From Scortum barcoo (lineage: Eukaryota; Chordata; Actinopteri; Centrarchiformes; Terapontidae), in the NCBI GenBank assembly GCA_023238725.1, contig CM041534.1:23434303-23498302 (forward strand): a stretch of DNA of 64,000 nucleotides, in the 5' to 3' direction. Each line of letters opens with the position of its first letter. Within the stretch, counting starts at the first letter, position 1. Of this stretch, positions 39,719 to 53,200 are shown piece by piece. Made by a program: the position numbers and the translations under genes. The notes under the pieces are model-generated. The model was given only the letters and a program-made list of their open reading frames with translations, did no database searches and was not told where the DNA came from.

Positions 39719-41292
39719 AACTGACATTTTGTCAGCAGAAAATCACAGGTGTGACTAATTTCTTTAGTCAGGGCTCATTAAGCGTCCTGGTTACCCTCGA
39801 GGAAGCCGCACACGTTGTTCTGAATGTTGTTGAGCCATATGAGGCACTTTAATGATGTTTCCTGCAGTGTTTAAAGATGCACTTATAGATTTTATTTTGC
39901 AACTTGCAGGAGCAGAACAAGCTGAGACCGAGATATGAACATTTTATGAGATTTGTAAAGTTGCTGTGCTGCTGATTTATGCATCCAGCAGACAAAACAA
40001 CATTATCACTCATTTCAAGTCCTGTTTCAGCCTACATGATGAACGTAAGTCAAATACTCACCCTATTTTTACTCTTATTTATTAATAAGTTTACTCTGCT
40101 AAATGCTTCACTGTCTTTTGTTTGGTGCTGGGAAGTTAGTGTAATGAGGTTTTTTTGCAGAAAACCAAAACAAAGATCTGAAAGAGAAGAAAAAGCACCG
40201 TCAAGCTCCGGAAATGTGGATTTGTCACTAAAAAAACAACCTCATTACACAAAAATCACTTGATTCATTTTATTTGTCATATTATTTAAGGAGTTTTCAA
40301 AAATACTCTTTTAGATTTGGTTCGTTTGAAAGCCTGTAGAGTCCTTCTTACAGCAGTGTTGATGAGAATAATGTGGGAAGTTTTGGCATCCAAAATGGGT
40401 TTAAGAGGTCTCAAAGCCTGGCAGTTCTTTTTCTTCTGGCCATATGTGCATTAAAAAAGAGTAATTATTGGAAAGCGAACCAGGATTTGGCTGCCCTATA
40501 TAACCCAGAATATCCACAATCTATCCGTCATATATTTAAGTCCATATTGTAGTATCTTAAAACACCCCCACCCTCGACTACTCCCGGCTTATAGACGATG
40601 TAAGAACAGTGATGGCATGTTTGGCTCCTACACAGATCTCTGGCTTGATGCCTTTTCTTATTATCTTTGTGGAAATGAAAAGAGTTTCCATCAGGCTGTG
40701 ATTGTGAATATTAATCACGTCGCGCCTGCTGGCTTTCGCTGCACATTTCCGAGCCACATGGAGATTTTAAAAATAAACACTGAAAGGCAAGATGATGGAA
40801 AAATGACAAGCGGTGGGCTTTTCCACCAACCAGTCTCGGTCCAATGTAAGAGGCAAACAGATGACAGATAATGATGTCATCCTTGATGTCCACCCTCACC
40901 GTCTACTTCCTCTCTCCCTCCTCCCACTTCACTCTGAAGCTTCACCGTACTGTACTGTCATCTCCACTATAAGAGTTTAATTTATAGTAGGTGTGGTACT
41001 CTGAAATTACATTTAATTTGACTCCATTATGTACTGTATTCAACATATCAATACTCAGCTCTGCTTGGATGATCTTTAACTATTCCTGCCTACACGAGTC
41101 TTCACATCAAACTGCGTCCGACCGCTCACTTCGACTCACCAAAGGATTCACGTGTCGTTTTTCATGAATGCTAAACTATAATTTAGCATTCAGAGTGTGT
41201 GTGTTCGCTCTGCGGTTTGCTCCTGTGGAAGATAAGATGCTTTGTCCACGTATGTGTCACGGTGCTGCAATTTCTTTAGTGCTTTCAGACAG

Positions 41293-41500
41293 AGAGATGG
41301 ATGCTTTATTTAACCTTGAGGGGAGGTTTGCACGTCACAGCAGCGGTACTTGAACACAACACACGGTGCAAAAAGCAAAGTGCAAAAACACAAAGGTAAA
41401 AAAGTATACTCTTTAATGTGCATGCATTTAAGTGTGCAAATTATAGCAAGATTAAAATGAAATATTAAGATAACAACAAGTAAAAATGACATATTTTAAT
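41293..41500 (-). mobile_element. Rex1-like LINE 3'-end remnant
   Basis: 'gatgctttatttaaccttga' followed by 'ggggaggtttgcacgtcacagcagc' corresponds to the Rex1-like 3' end at 13967-14010 ('gatactttattgatctccaa' and 'gagaaattcacatttccagcagc'). The 'gtgcaaaaagcaaagtgc' stretch beyond it is also LINE 3' UTR-like. Old and short. Confidence 0.45.
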
Positions 41501-42350
41501 GTATTTGTAAGTCCAGTTAGCTGCTGCAAAATATAGTTTGTCAAGTTAAAAGATTTTGCCATGTCCAATGCATGTCCTTTTCTTGAAGGACAAACCATGA
41601 AAAGACCAAAATCAACATCGCATTAGTCTCAAAATGCACAAAAGCTCATTTGTTCATTTTTTAAGATGTAAATCTTCATAAAAATGACTCACATGTACTT
41701 AATTTCTTCTTCATATCAAGGCTGTGAACTGTACCTTTTATCAAACATTAGTTCAGAGTGAGCAGTGACTTTGTTGGACTATTTTCAGCGGTGGATTAAT
41801 ACACGTTTGGCGCTCTGTCGAGTGTTTCTAGCAGCTTTGAGTGCTGGATTGGACTGCAGTGTCTGTGTTTATGGTAATGAAATAACATGTCACCCGGTGG
41901 AGAGGATTTATGATTTGAAGTGGAGCTTTAGGGAGCAGGAGAATAAGCCACATCAGGCGTCAGATACAAAGCCAGCACTTGTTCGTGGGATCAATCTACC
42001 GGGCCAAATCTTGTTCTTCAGAGGCGAATGGTTGTCTGGTCTCAGCTGGAGGCGTGGTGGGCAAACATCTTGTTGTTTCTGTCTATATTAGTGAAGGGAC
42101 GGACTTAATCAAACAAGATGTTCTCGTACGGTGTGTTTTAAGAGGAGTTTATTCCCTGTCCAGCTCCTGGAAGGCCGCTGAAACTCTCAAACGTAAAGAA
42201 AGAGGAGGAACACGTGCAGTGCCAAACAAACATTAACCTTCCTGATCATTAAAGGAGCAGATCAGATGGAAAGAAGCAGGTTTTAAATGTCTTCAGATGA
42301 ATTTTAATGGCATAATAACGTTAATAAAAGCCAGTGGATGTCCAAAAGGT

Positions 42351-42370
42351 AAAAAAAAAAAAAAAAAAAA
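42351..42370. repeat. poly(A) tract
   Basis: Twenty consecutive A residues; no retrotransposon body was recognised next to it. Confidence 0.9.
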
Positions 42371-42789
42371 CCTCCCAATCCTTAAAGGGGAAACTGATGC
42401 AAATTAATGTGATGCGCTGAAAACTGCCACATTAATTTGAGAGTAAATTTAAAGCCTGTGTAGGACTTGTAAAAAAATATATACAGTATATGCGAATATA
42501 TGACCAATTTAAAAGATGCTGTAATCACATGATCAGTGTTGGTGTGAAGATGTTTATCATGTTCCAGTTTGTGAAAACACCCTTAAATCTGTCATTTGTT
42601 TCAAAACCAAAAACCAAAGAATTGTCTAATTTTAGTTTTTGTAAAATTCCTTTTTTTAAAGTCCCATTTGGGACGGAAAGTGGAAAAACGGGAGGCAGAA
42701 CTGTATCATAAGTTATTATAAAACACAACAAAGTTATTGCATTATTGCTGAACGCTGCTTTGGTGACACGTGGGCACAACACAACACAG

Positions 42790-42950
42790 AGGCTATTTGT
42801 ACCTATAATTAATATCTGCTAATATCTGCTCTTCTATTTATTCTATTGATATTTTGCATTTTATTGTATTTTTAATGCATCTGGCTGCTATGACAATTAC
42901 TCAATTTCCCTCCAGGGATCAATAAAATCGTTAATTTATCTACACGCTAT
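42790..42950 (+). mobile_element. Rex1/CR1-type LINE 3'-end remnant
   Basis: 'ctggctgctatgacaattac', then 'ccctccagggatcaataaaatc' is the 3' end of the same general LINE group as 13911-16285 in plus orientation. It is preceded by AT-rich UTR-like sequence ('tattttgcattttattgta'). Confidence 0.5.
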
Positions 42951-43829
42951 GCAACTAATAATATATTGCTCATTTTCTGAAGAAACAACTATTTTATTAT
43001 ATTATCTATCTACCTATTTGATGTTATCCTGGAATTCATCCTGCTAAATGTCTCATCCGCTCCTTTTTAGGCCTCTAAAAAACAAAAATGTGAACCACCA
43101 CGCTCCACGGTGAAAACTCAGGGGATCACCTCACAGTTACAGGAGCCGTCGCCTGCGGACCATGAAGGTAAAAACGCTAAAAACTTCTTTAATGGAAGAG
43201 TTAATTCAGCCTCAAACTGAGGTTTTGTTGCATTAATGAAACAGTTTCAGTCGCCCGTTCGGGGGCAGATGGGTTTGCACGCCGGTTTTGGATCTCGAGG
43301 GCCAGTTTGACCTTTGTTCGACCTTTGGTCTGCAGCGGTGAGGCCTGCTTGGTGATTCTGCCCTGCTGCCATCTGCCCTTTGAATCACTGATAAATAATT
43401 TAATGTGGGAGGAAGTTTTAGTTTCCACAAACCTCAACTGATCCGCCGTATTTTAAGTATCTTAAAGAAGAAATGCAGTTTACTCCTGAAATCTTCTAAT
43501 CTTTTTGAAAGATTACGCTATTTATTTGTTTTTAAAGATGTACATCTTCAGTAAAAATCAATGGGCTTGTTTAACAAACTAATTCCTTTTGGATTTGTTG
43601 ACAATAACAGAAATAAAGCCCATCAGCAGTCTTATCTTACACAGACAGCCTGAGCCCGGAGCCCTGCACTTAATATTTAAATGACATTTTACTTTCAGTG
43701 CCACAAAACTAATTCTACTTCCACTGGCAGATCATTAATCTTCCTGTAGGCGCAGAGATGATAAAAAAAAAATTAATAAAAAAAACACGGTGGTGCAGAG
43801 AAAAGGGGAGTCAGCGACAAAATCATGTT

Positions 43830-46800
43830 GAACTTTAGAGACAGTTTATTTAAACTCGAGTTCATTTACAGCAGTTCCACTGGAGGAGAGGAGGAAGAGG
43901 GTCTGAATGACGTCCTAGCCACATTAAACCTACGGTCCTATCTACTCTATGTACAGGGAGGAGGATGCAGCTCGGTAGTGCAGAAGGCACAGAGTTGGCT
44001 TAATACTTGCCTGTAAGCGCTACTAACATGACAGAAAGGAGAACAAGGTGAAATGGCGGCCTTATATCGGAGACTTTTGCTTAACGCGGAGCTGAAAAGA
44101 GTCTGGCTCCTCCATTTTTTTTTTTTCACCCCACTCCTTCGTGATATAGTGGAGCAGTTTTAAAAACTACAACAGCGAGCTCCTTTTTAAAATCTCTGAA
44201 TGTGCACGAAACAAGCAAGGTGATGTGAGCTTCTCGTAGCTCATAAGTGATAAAAATAAAGTGTAGTGTTTGGATTTTCCTTTTGTAAAGCCAGTGTGTT
44301 TTACAATATGTGATATGTGAAACAAACAAAGAAAGTTGAGGAAAAAAAACGGACAACGTTAAGGCATTTTGCAATTCTATAAGATGAAAACAAGCAAATC
44401 ACACGAGGAGGGATTACTGGGAGCAGGAAAACGCAGGTCGTCGACATTAACTGATGGTTTGGAAAACAAAAAAACAACAAAAAAAAAAAACTGGGCATGC
44501 TTCATTCACATCATTCACACACCGCCAAACCCCGCCCGCTTAATCCGACATCCGAAAACTCAAACTGTCCAATGAGAGCTGCCAGATCTTCCAAAAATAA
44601 AGCAGAAGTGACGGCAAAAGCAACAGCTCAGGATTAGGAAGACTTGTCCAAGCGTCGTTCAATACGGGAGGAAAAAACAAGAGATTTCACAACCATTAAT
44701 CCCAACACCTTTCACTCGTTCACTCGAGAATCAAACAACAAATGTACAAAGTGTTTGATACGATAACGTGACAAGAGATTCATTTCTGCCACAAACGGAT
44801 AAAACCTCAGGATATATGAATACCACTGAACAAAAACACAATTCAAGTAAAGCCTTTTTAAAAAGAAAAGAGAAAAAAAAACTACATCATAGTTTAAAAT
44901 CACTTGGAATTCTTGCATCTTCAGATTTAGATTATGCTGCTTGTATAAAAAAAAAAAGTACATTCAACAGGTACATCAATTATGGAACAAAATTATAACA
45001 GAGGTAAGTAAAACGTATCAGTAATTGCTATTGAAGAAAAGTCACACATAACGAACCATTAAAGGTGGACTTAGACTGTTTTTATCCTCCAGTTCCTCCT
45101 TAAGACTGCAGGAAGGTTTGAATTTTACACAAGCTCAAATTTAACAGATTTTACATTGAAGTCTTTTTTTTTTCTTTATTGCAAATTTAATCTGCGTTGC
45201 TGTATATTTAGAATAAATGATTGTCAAAGTCAGCCGCACTGAATATGAATCATGTTTCAGTGGAAGAGCGTGAATTTTATCCTTAAAGCTACAACACGAT
45301 GAGTCGCGACACTTCACCTGAAAATGTACAAAGTCTCGCAGGAAGAAGTCGGGAAACTACGTGAGCTTGTTTTGTTTCTGCGTGATGAAGAAATGACATT
45401 TACACTTACAGATATTCCTTTTCAAGACCAGATGTTTCGTCATTTGGAACGAGAGTCGCAGTCTAAAGCCGCCTTTTATTCATCTGAACATCTCCTAAAC
45501 TCACTTCCACACATTCGCACACCAAGTGAGTTTTTGCACATTTTGATGTCCTGCAAAAATAATTAAAAAAAAAAAACCCTCCATGATTTAATCATAAATA
45601 TATTACCATAGTTAATTATACTTATTCTTAGGAGTCAAACTTAAGCAGGTATTGTAAAGTTTTGACTGTTTACATGAGGGGAAAAAAGGAGCAAATAACA
45701 CAAAATGTGCAAGAAATCAAATGGTGCACTAACTATGCACGTGCAACTGATAAGGATTTACTTAAAATAAAAGCACATGTAATGCAAAAAAAAGCATCCT
45801 AAAATAAAATAACTCAAGGGCCACTTGACATTTACATAATTAGGACAAAGATCCCACATTTGATTTCAACCCACAGGCTCATCGAACTGGAAGAAACGAA
45901 AAGAGGAGGATGGCTGAAGAAGAAAAAGAAGATCTCTCCGTCTGTTTTCAAGCGAGCGAGTCCACCACCGTAGGTAAGGCAAGATAATGTTTTGTTTCAT
46001 CCAGGTGCAACAAAGAAGACGGTCGAACATCACTTAACAAAAAAAAAAAAAAAATTACAAAAACAGCTGCAGAACGACAGACAGAAGAGGAAAAAAAAAG
46101 ACGAGAGGCCTGTGCAAAAGCGATGAAACCACAAGTAAGGAAAAACAAAAAAAAAAAAAATCACTTTTTTTTTTTTAAGTGTGACAATGACAATGCCTGT
46201 TTCAAAATAAAAGAAAAAAACGAACCACAGGAAGTTCTACAGCAGATTTAACTGCCGCTCAAATTGGACTCACCGATAAGCCCGACAGGACACAACGTGA
46301 GACAAAGAAACTCATTAAGTTTACTGTGGCCGCTGTATTCTGCTCATATCTTAATGTGCACAGTGCAATCATCTAAATACTTTCCTCCTTGCTTATTGAC
46401 ATCACAGGAACTTCATGGGAGAGGGAGACGTAATTGTTAATTTGGTAAAGACCAAATATAATTGAGTCTAATTAAATAAAAGACCTGCTGCTTTTGAACA
46501 GACTTTATGTAACGTCCAAATTCTGATCAGACTTCTGATTACGCTGTCGAGTCTGCTGCAGAGGAAACTCCTTTGCCTCCCTGTTGAAGCTGCAATGACA
46601 AAATCTGATGCTCATCCTCGAAAATTTCTCACTTTCAACCACATTTCAAGCGACTGAGCATCACGCTTTTTTTCATCACGGGGGAAATACTTTTACAGAG
46701 ACGGTTTGGAAGTCTTCAAACATTTACAGCAGAAGCTCGTGACCGATAAAATACTACAAAATGTTTGGTGTCACCACCTCTTTGTGGTTTTCTTTCTTGC

Positions 46801-47185
46801 TTTGTGAATGAAACCGAATGACTTTGAGAAAAATGTTTCTGCAGTTCTCGGATGTACTGCACGTTCTGAAATGGCACAGGGGGACTCAGGCAAAAACAAT
46901 CAAATTATATTAATAATAATAATATAATAATAAACAAAAGAAAAAAAAGGTTTTGCACAGAATATCAGAGTTCCTACAAATATTTACACGACAGATACAG
47001 GCACTTGTATATCTTTGGTTGGAGAAACCCAACATTGCAAGAGTAATGCATTCACAGAGCTTTTGTGTCCCTTATTGTATTTCCAAGGTTCACTAGGCAA
47101 CTGGTATGTTTATTTTTATTTCTTCTGTTTCTTTGAGTTTTGTCCATGTTACAGGTAAGTTCTGACATCGCTCTCGGATGTCTTT
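43830..47185 (-). other. putative 3' UTR of tmem248
   Basis: Downstream of the tmem248 stop codon the minus strand is free of recognised repeats for 3.3 kb. Minus-strand AATAAA signals lie at 47109-47120 (two, only about 66 nt after the stop), 45476-45481, 45175-45180 and 43845-43850. A long UTR ending about 15-20 nt past 43845 is plausible because vertebrate tmem248 transcripts have long 3' UTRs, but a very short UTR is equally possible. An A14-TCAC-T14 hairpin sequence lies at 46147-46178. Confidence 0.35.
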
Positions 47186-47206
47186 TTAACCCTCTGACAA
47201 TGCCAC
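47186..47206 (-). CDS. tmem248: tmem248 exon 7, coding part, residues 311-316 and stop
   Basis: Acceptor 'ttctgttgcag' then codons for VALSEG and TAA. It matches the VALAEA ending of the mammalian protein, so this six-codon terminal piece is well supported despite its length. Confidence 0.9.
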   Translation of the reverse strand: MALSEG

Positions 47207-50200
47207 CTGCAACAGAAAAAGAAACAGCTTTTCAGTGCAGCTCACAGACTAAACAATCAATCATTTCACCCACAAAGACAAAGACAGAAAAGATTGAAGT
47301 GTGATCAGATTTATTCTTTATATTACCATCAGATGGTGCCAAAATAAGACTTTAGTGGCTTTAGGAATTATGCACATGCAGACATCAGATCTCAGTGAAG
47401 AAGCCGCTGCTGTGAGGGAAAATTTCCTGCAATCAGCTGGAGGATGTTAAACGTCTCCATCAGAGTAAGGACCTTCAAAATGCCCCCAGATTCAGCCTTG
47501 TGGCTGTGACAGATTTCAGTTCATTTCCAATCAATGAAAGTCTGCGTTCGACCTAATCACGCCAAGCCCTGAACGCTGCATGTTACAGCAGTTTACATCA
47601 GCACGCCGGGCTTTTTAGTGTGGAGCAGCTACAAAAAAAAAGAGCTTCATATGTGGCAATATTATTTAATAAAAAACAGACCTAAACAAGATGCGGACTT
47701 CCTCTCTAATATTTGAGAGGAACAGAACAATCACAGATGAATAAAATGAGCTGAATTTAAGCTCAGTCCTGTATATAAAATAATAAATTAAAAAAAAAAA
47801 ATTTGCTCTGTTTCCGCAGTCGAGCACTCAAACTGTTAATCCCCGGACCCGTGTGAGCTGGCTTCCTCGTGCAGCGGCCGTGATGAAAGGTCATACACGG
47901 GAGGGATGCGAGGAGTCCGATCATCCTTTACATCTGGACGCGGTGCTCGCAGGTTTAATGGCACATCCGATAATAACATAATCACTTCACCCATCATCCA
48001 TTAAAGCTTATAAGCAAATATGTTAATGTTAGGCGGTGTTAATATCAGCTTTAATTCTTCAGAAAGGAGTTAAAGAGCCAGAAAAACAACCATCACATTA
48101 AGGCGTCTGTTTTGGACAGACAGTGAGCAGTGTGATTGGATCGTGAGTTTGACCAATCACTGGTCAGTTCAAGGCTTTGTTCGTCTGAAGCTACCTGTTC
48201 TCGTCATAAAGCAGTGCTGGTGTCTGCTGTACCTTCTCAGGGCAGAAGTCGGGGTTGGTTTGCCGTACTTTGCCAGGCCGCCCCTTAATGACTGCATAGC
48301 AGAACATCGTGATGACCATGACAAACAGGAAGTAGCTTGTGTGCATCAGGTGCAGGTTGATGAGTGAGCGGTCGTCCTGGAGGGGAAACGTTACGAAGAG
48401 TTTAACATCAGAGGAGCTTTAGATTTTTGTTAAAATCAAATGAAAATGCACCACACTAAGAGGCCACAATATACTGAGTACAACTTTGTGTTCTTGTGTT
48501 CGTGGTGTGCGAGCTTCACACTGCACAGCTGCTCCTGCACACACGTGTTTATTTACCTTCTCCCGACAGCTGTAGAGAAACTTTTGGGATTTTGCTCTGG
48601 TTGAAATATCTGCAGCTTGGTATCACATGTCCTGTTTTCACCGGTGCTTTTAAAGGCTTTTCTCTCCGTCTGAATGCTCTGCCGTGTTTGTTTTCTCCTC
48701 ATGAGAACAAAATTTACTGATTAACTCAACAACGTGTGGACGATCACTCATCGCTTGTAGTTTTTAAAAAAACTGCCTTGAAAAACTACAGGTGAGGTGA
48801 CATTAAAAATCTTAATCAGTCCATTTACACATGTTTGATAAATCCCTATCAATGTCATTAATTTTACTTAATAATCAAAGTATATCTTACACATACATTA
48901 AAAATCATATAATTTAAGAGATTAATACTTAATATTTCTATACTAATGTATGTATATCTTGCAGAGGCCAAGTCTATATTACCTAGTACATTATATATAA
49001 CAGCATAACATTAGACATAAGTGACTGTCAGTGTTTATTACTGATCTTATTATTATGTTAATATTATTATTATGCTATCATAATAGATCAGTATCAGTAT
49101 TTACACTGATTTATACTGACTGTATATTTATAAACCTTATCCATTTACTTTTACCCTTTTGAATGTGTATTGAACATCCACTGCACTTTGTCTATTTTTG
49201 GTACTACGACAGTATCGTATTTTATTGCATTTTATTGTCCTCTAATGTACCTGGCTGCTATGACAACTTACTTTCCTCTGGTGAGCAATAAAGTCATCTA
49301 TCTATCTATTAAAGCCACCAGTTATATCAGATGCATTAAGTGATTATTTTAGTTTTACAATACTCCTGAACAGGAAAGAAAGATAAACAGGCTCTCAAAA
49401 TGTAGGAAGTGTTATTTTTGTTGATGACGGAGGAAAAGTGTGTCTCGAGCAGCACTCGTGAATCCTCTGTGTGTCCGAGGGGGCTCAGATCAGGTATCTA
49501 TCGCAGGCAGAGCGTATATTTTCACTGTTTTCAAGTTCACTGGACCATACCGGGCCAGGCCGCGGCCTGTCAACAGGATCATTGTCATCCTCGAACAATC
49601 TACAGCCGTCAGTGTGCAGCGAAGACTAAACGGCATTCAGAGCAGGCTTTGAGTTCGCTCACAGTCACCTCGTCTGATCAGAGGGCGAGCGATCAAACGG
49701 CTGAACACGTGAAAACTTCCAATACTCTGTCAGGTTTGGATTTTCTTAGAGCTTTTCTAGACTTTAAGAAAAGTATAAAATACATTAGAAACTTAATTAA
49801 ACACTTTCAATAATCAGTTGCACATTGTCGGCATATGGCTTTGGTATGATCAACTAGTCTTTGTACTTGCATACCTGCATGGTTACATATACCTGTATCT
49901 ATTCAGTTTTGTTGACTTAGTGGCTTCTCGTTAAGTTAATCGAGACACAGGAACATTTAGAGACTCACATCAGGAACGATGACGGTAAGCTTTGGGTTGA
50001 GTGCGTGGTACACTTTGCCGATGGCTCCTTTGTAACACCAGAAGGGGTTGTAGTCCTGGCTGTACTTGGTGTCCGAGTCGCGGACTGTGGTGAACACCTT
50101 GTACCAAGATGTGGCGTTGGTGTACGTCTCCGGCACACAGTGTGGCGGCTGCCTATAAAAACCAAAGCAGAGATCGATGGCTGTTGACTGTCGGGATGGA

Positions 50201-53200
50201 AGAGTTCACATCGTGTTGGCGGTGACCCAGAAAAACTAAAGATGTGGCAGAATTTAATGTTCATTTACATAATTCTCCATTTACTTTCTGATTAGACAGC
50301 ATTTTAGCCAATTTGCATTTCCATATGGAGTATTATTTTATTTAAAGTGGGATGTGGATATATCTGGATGTTGGATCTATACTATCTATACATTTATAGT
50401 TTTGTATTTTCAAATCATGAGGTTTACTTTGTGTGCGCCAAAGCAGTATCAAAAACCACTAATACCTCATATTTATGTCAAATACAGTGTGAGACATTAA
50501 AATTGGTTGTCCGCTCTAAAAACAATGGCAAAAGAACAATAACGAAGTCAAGTCTAACTACACTAAATGTTGACATATTGTATGTGACACTGTGACAGCT
50601 CTCAGTCTGCACTTCGACTAAACGCACTGACAACACCGAAAGCTGCTATTTGCCACATGAGATCACTTCCTCTCGCTCACTTTGACACGTCTGACTAATC
50701 AAAACAAACTGCATACCAGTGAGCATGACAGAGCGAGCCCTGCGGGACTTAAAAACTAATGCACGCAGTTTGCGAGCAACAACAATATTTGTGAAACGTC
50801 CGGCTGATTAAAATTAGCTGGAAACATTCTTCATTTCTGCTGATGTTTGCCAGACTTAAATAAGGACCTTGAAATTTGGTTCAGTGACTTGCAGCAAAAA
50901 CAAACACAATGTTCTAACTGCTGTCTGTAAATAATACGTGAAATTCACATGAATATAAAGTCAAATGATTAATTTATATGCAAACAAGCAAGGTGGTTTG
51001 GCAATGATCCACCATGCACATGCTAAAAATATCCAACACCTTTTATGCTTCATCTGTCATATACATTTACATTTCTTTTCTCAGAGGAAGCACTCACAAA
51101 TATCTAAAATACTGTTAGAAATCATATCGTATTGACTGAAAACCTTTGAGATAGTGTATTTCCTTTCTGTTGTCAGTATCGCCCCGCTCTGAGCGGAGAT
51201 ATAAAGTGTGTCCCTCGGAGTCAGGGAGGCAGTCCAACTCACACTGTGACTGGGAAGATATTGCTGGCCGCCGTGATGGTCATGCAAGTGCTGAACACCA
51301 CCTGCTCGCAGTGGCCGTGCAGGACGCAGTCGTCTGAGTTCCAGGATAAAGGCAGGGTGAAAGTGATGTTTATTTCTTCGTGGGCTTCTCGGCCTACGCA
51401 CAAAAACATGTGAAAATACGATGAGAGCACAGCAGATTGGTAGAGAACGTATATCTCTCTGTATATATGATGATAAGAGAAAGATTTTTGTTTCAGTTTC
51501 TCCAAATTCCTCATAAAACAACCCCTTTTCCACTAAGACAAACACAGTGCTAGCTCTGGGCTGGTGCCAGGTGTGGGAAACATCAGTCACCTCACAATTT
51601 GATTATTAAACAACTCTTGATGCTTCTCAGTTTCAGATTTCTCTCCATGGTTTACTTTTCTCCATCAGTATAAACATTATCTTTTAAAAAAGCCGCGGTG
51701 GTTTGATTTCTTTTGTCTCTTGCAGCAGGGCACCAGCTCCAAACCAGCCCTCGAACAGCCTCACTGGAAAAAAAGGGGGGACCAGAGGCCTCCTCGCTCT
51801 GAGGTAATTATTAGAGCCTGGAACAGTCCAAACAGTGAGCATACAACTCCCACAGCAGGAAGCCGAGGAGAGACACAGCAGCGATGTTTGATGTCGTACC
51901 GAGCTGCTCCCCCGACAGCGAACAACACACTGATTCTGCATGCTTATGCAATATTTATCAAACCGCAGAGGGGATTAGAAGACAATCAGTCAAACCGAGT
52001 GGACTCCTGGTTGTGACCGATGATAGATATGGTCGTGTCAACATCAGTGCGTATCCGGGCGACACTGTGGAGTCTCCAGCCCAAAGAAAATAACACTAAC
52101 TCTCTGAAGGTTTCTACTGATCATGTACCTGACACAGGTAACGTCCTCTCAACACGTCATTTGTTTTCAAATACAAGGCAGGCCGAATATTTTTCACTTT
52201 GGAAGAAGATTGTTTGAAAGCTCCCACAAAAAAAGGACATTTTCTACTGATAATTTACTGTAAATGATCATCCTCGACATGTCTACGCCTGAAGTCAAGA
52301 ACTTCAGTCTCCAAACAACGAAGCCCAAAATGTTTTTTCTTTTTTATTATAATTAGAGGAGGTACTGGGAGGTCAGGGTTTTCCACAAAGTCATTACATG
52401 TTGGCTTCAGTCAGCCCTTTTCACACAGAACAATTTGCTCAGAGAAAAAAAAAAAACATTTGCATATCTCCTTGTTGACTCTCCTCATCCTTTCTAGAGG
52501 CTTTAAAATTTATGACGGGGGTACACGTCGTTGGCAAACTGCTCATCCTGTAACAGCTACAACACCATAAAAAAAGGACAAACAAAGGCCAGAAACGAGT
52601 GAGCGCTGGTCTTTTTCCAAATCCGTCATCCAGTTGTGTGTATTCAGAAACAACGCCATGATCGCTCTGCAAATGGGTGCGATTATCAGAGTTCATGAAA
52701 AGGTATTTGGGACTGGAACATCCTCGGAGGCAGAAAGCTAAAACCTCAGATACAGCCGATCTGGATGGGATTAATATTAGTGCTGTTAAAAAATAAAAAT
52801 CACCTGACATTATCTGGTGAATTTAATCCCATCTGAGTAAAGATGCTAAACTTTCATCTTACTCTGTCGCTAAATAAGCTAAAATGATAATCAGTGAACA
52901 TATAGTACCCCAGTCTATTTGGTTTATAAAACTAAATATCTGACTACATATTTCATTTTCTTCAAAGACGACATTTGATTCAAGCATGAAATCTAATTTC
53001 ATCTGCTTCAAAATAGATGCACAACTTTTCTGTTTGGGCTGATTTAATCGCTGAAAGACATAAAATCAGTCTCATTTCTTGATAATTTAATAATCTAATC
53101 TAATAGCTGTACAGTCGACATACATGAGAGCTGTGGAGGCGAAAACACTATCAGAAACTTGGTGGTTCACTTTTTTCTTCGCTCTGCCGTCTGAAACCTT

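Larger units (their letters stand above)
35009..43829. other. intergenic sequence with small repeat remnants
   Basis: No gene was recognised between the Tc1 element and the putative tmem248 3' end. Recognised repeat pieces are listed separately. The stretch at about 37675-37880 looks like a conserved non-coding element (dense, non-repetitive, several AT-rich cores) but could not be tested. Confidence 0.4.

Noticed and set aside
45324..45566. Plus-strand 80-codon open frame antisense to the tmem248 3' UTR
   Set aside because: No recognised domain, no splice or promoter support, and it is flanked by A-rich low-complexity sequence.
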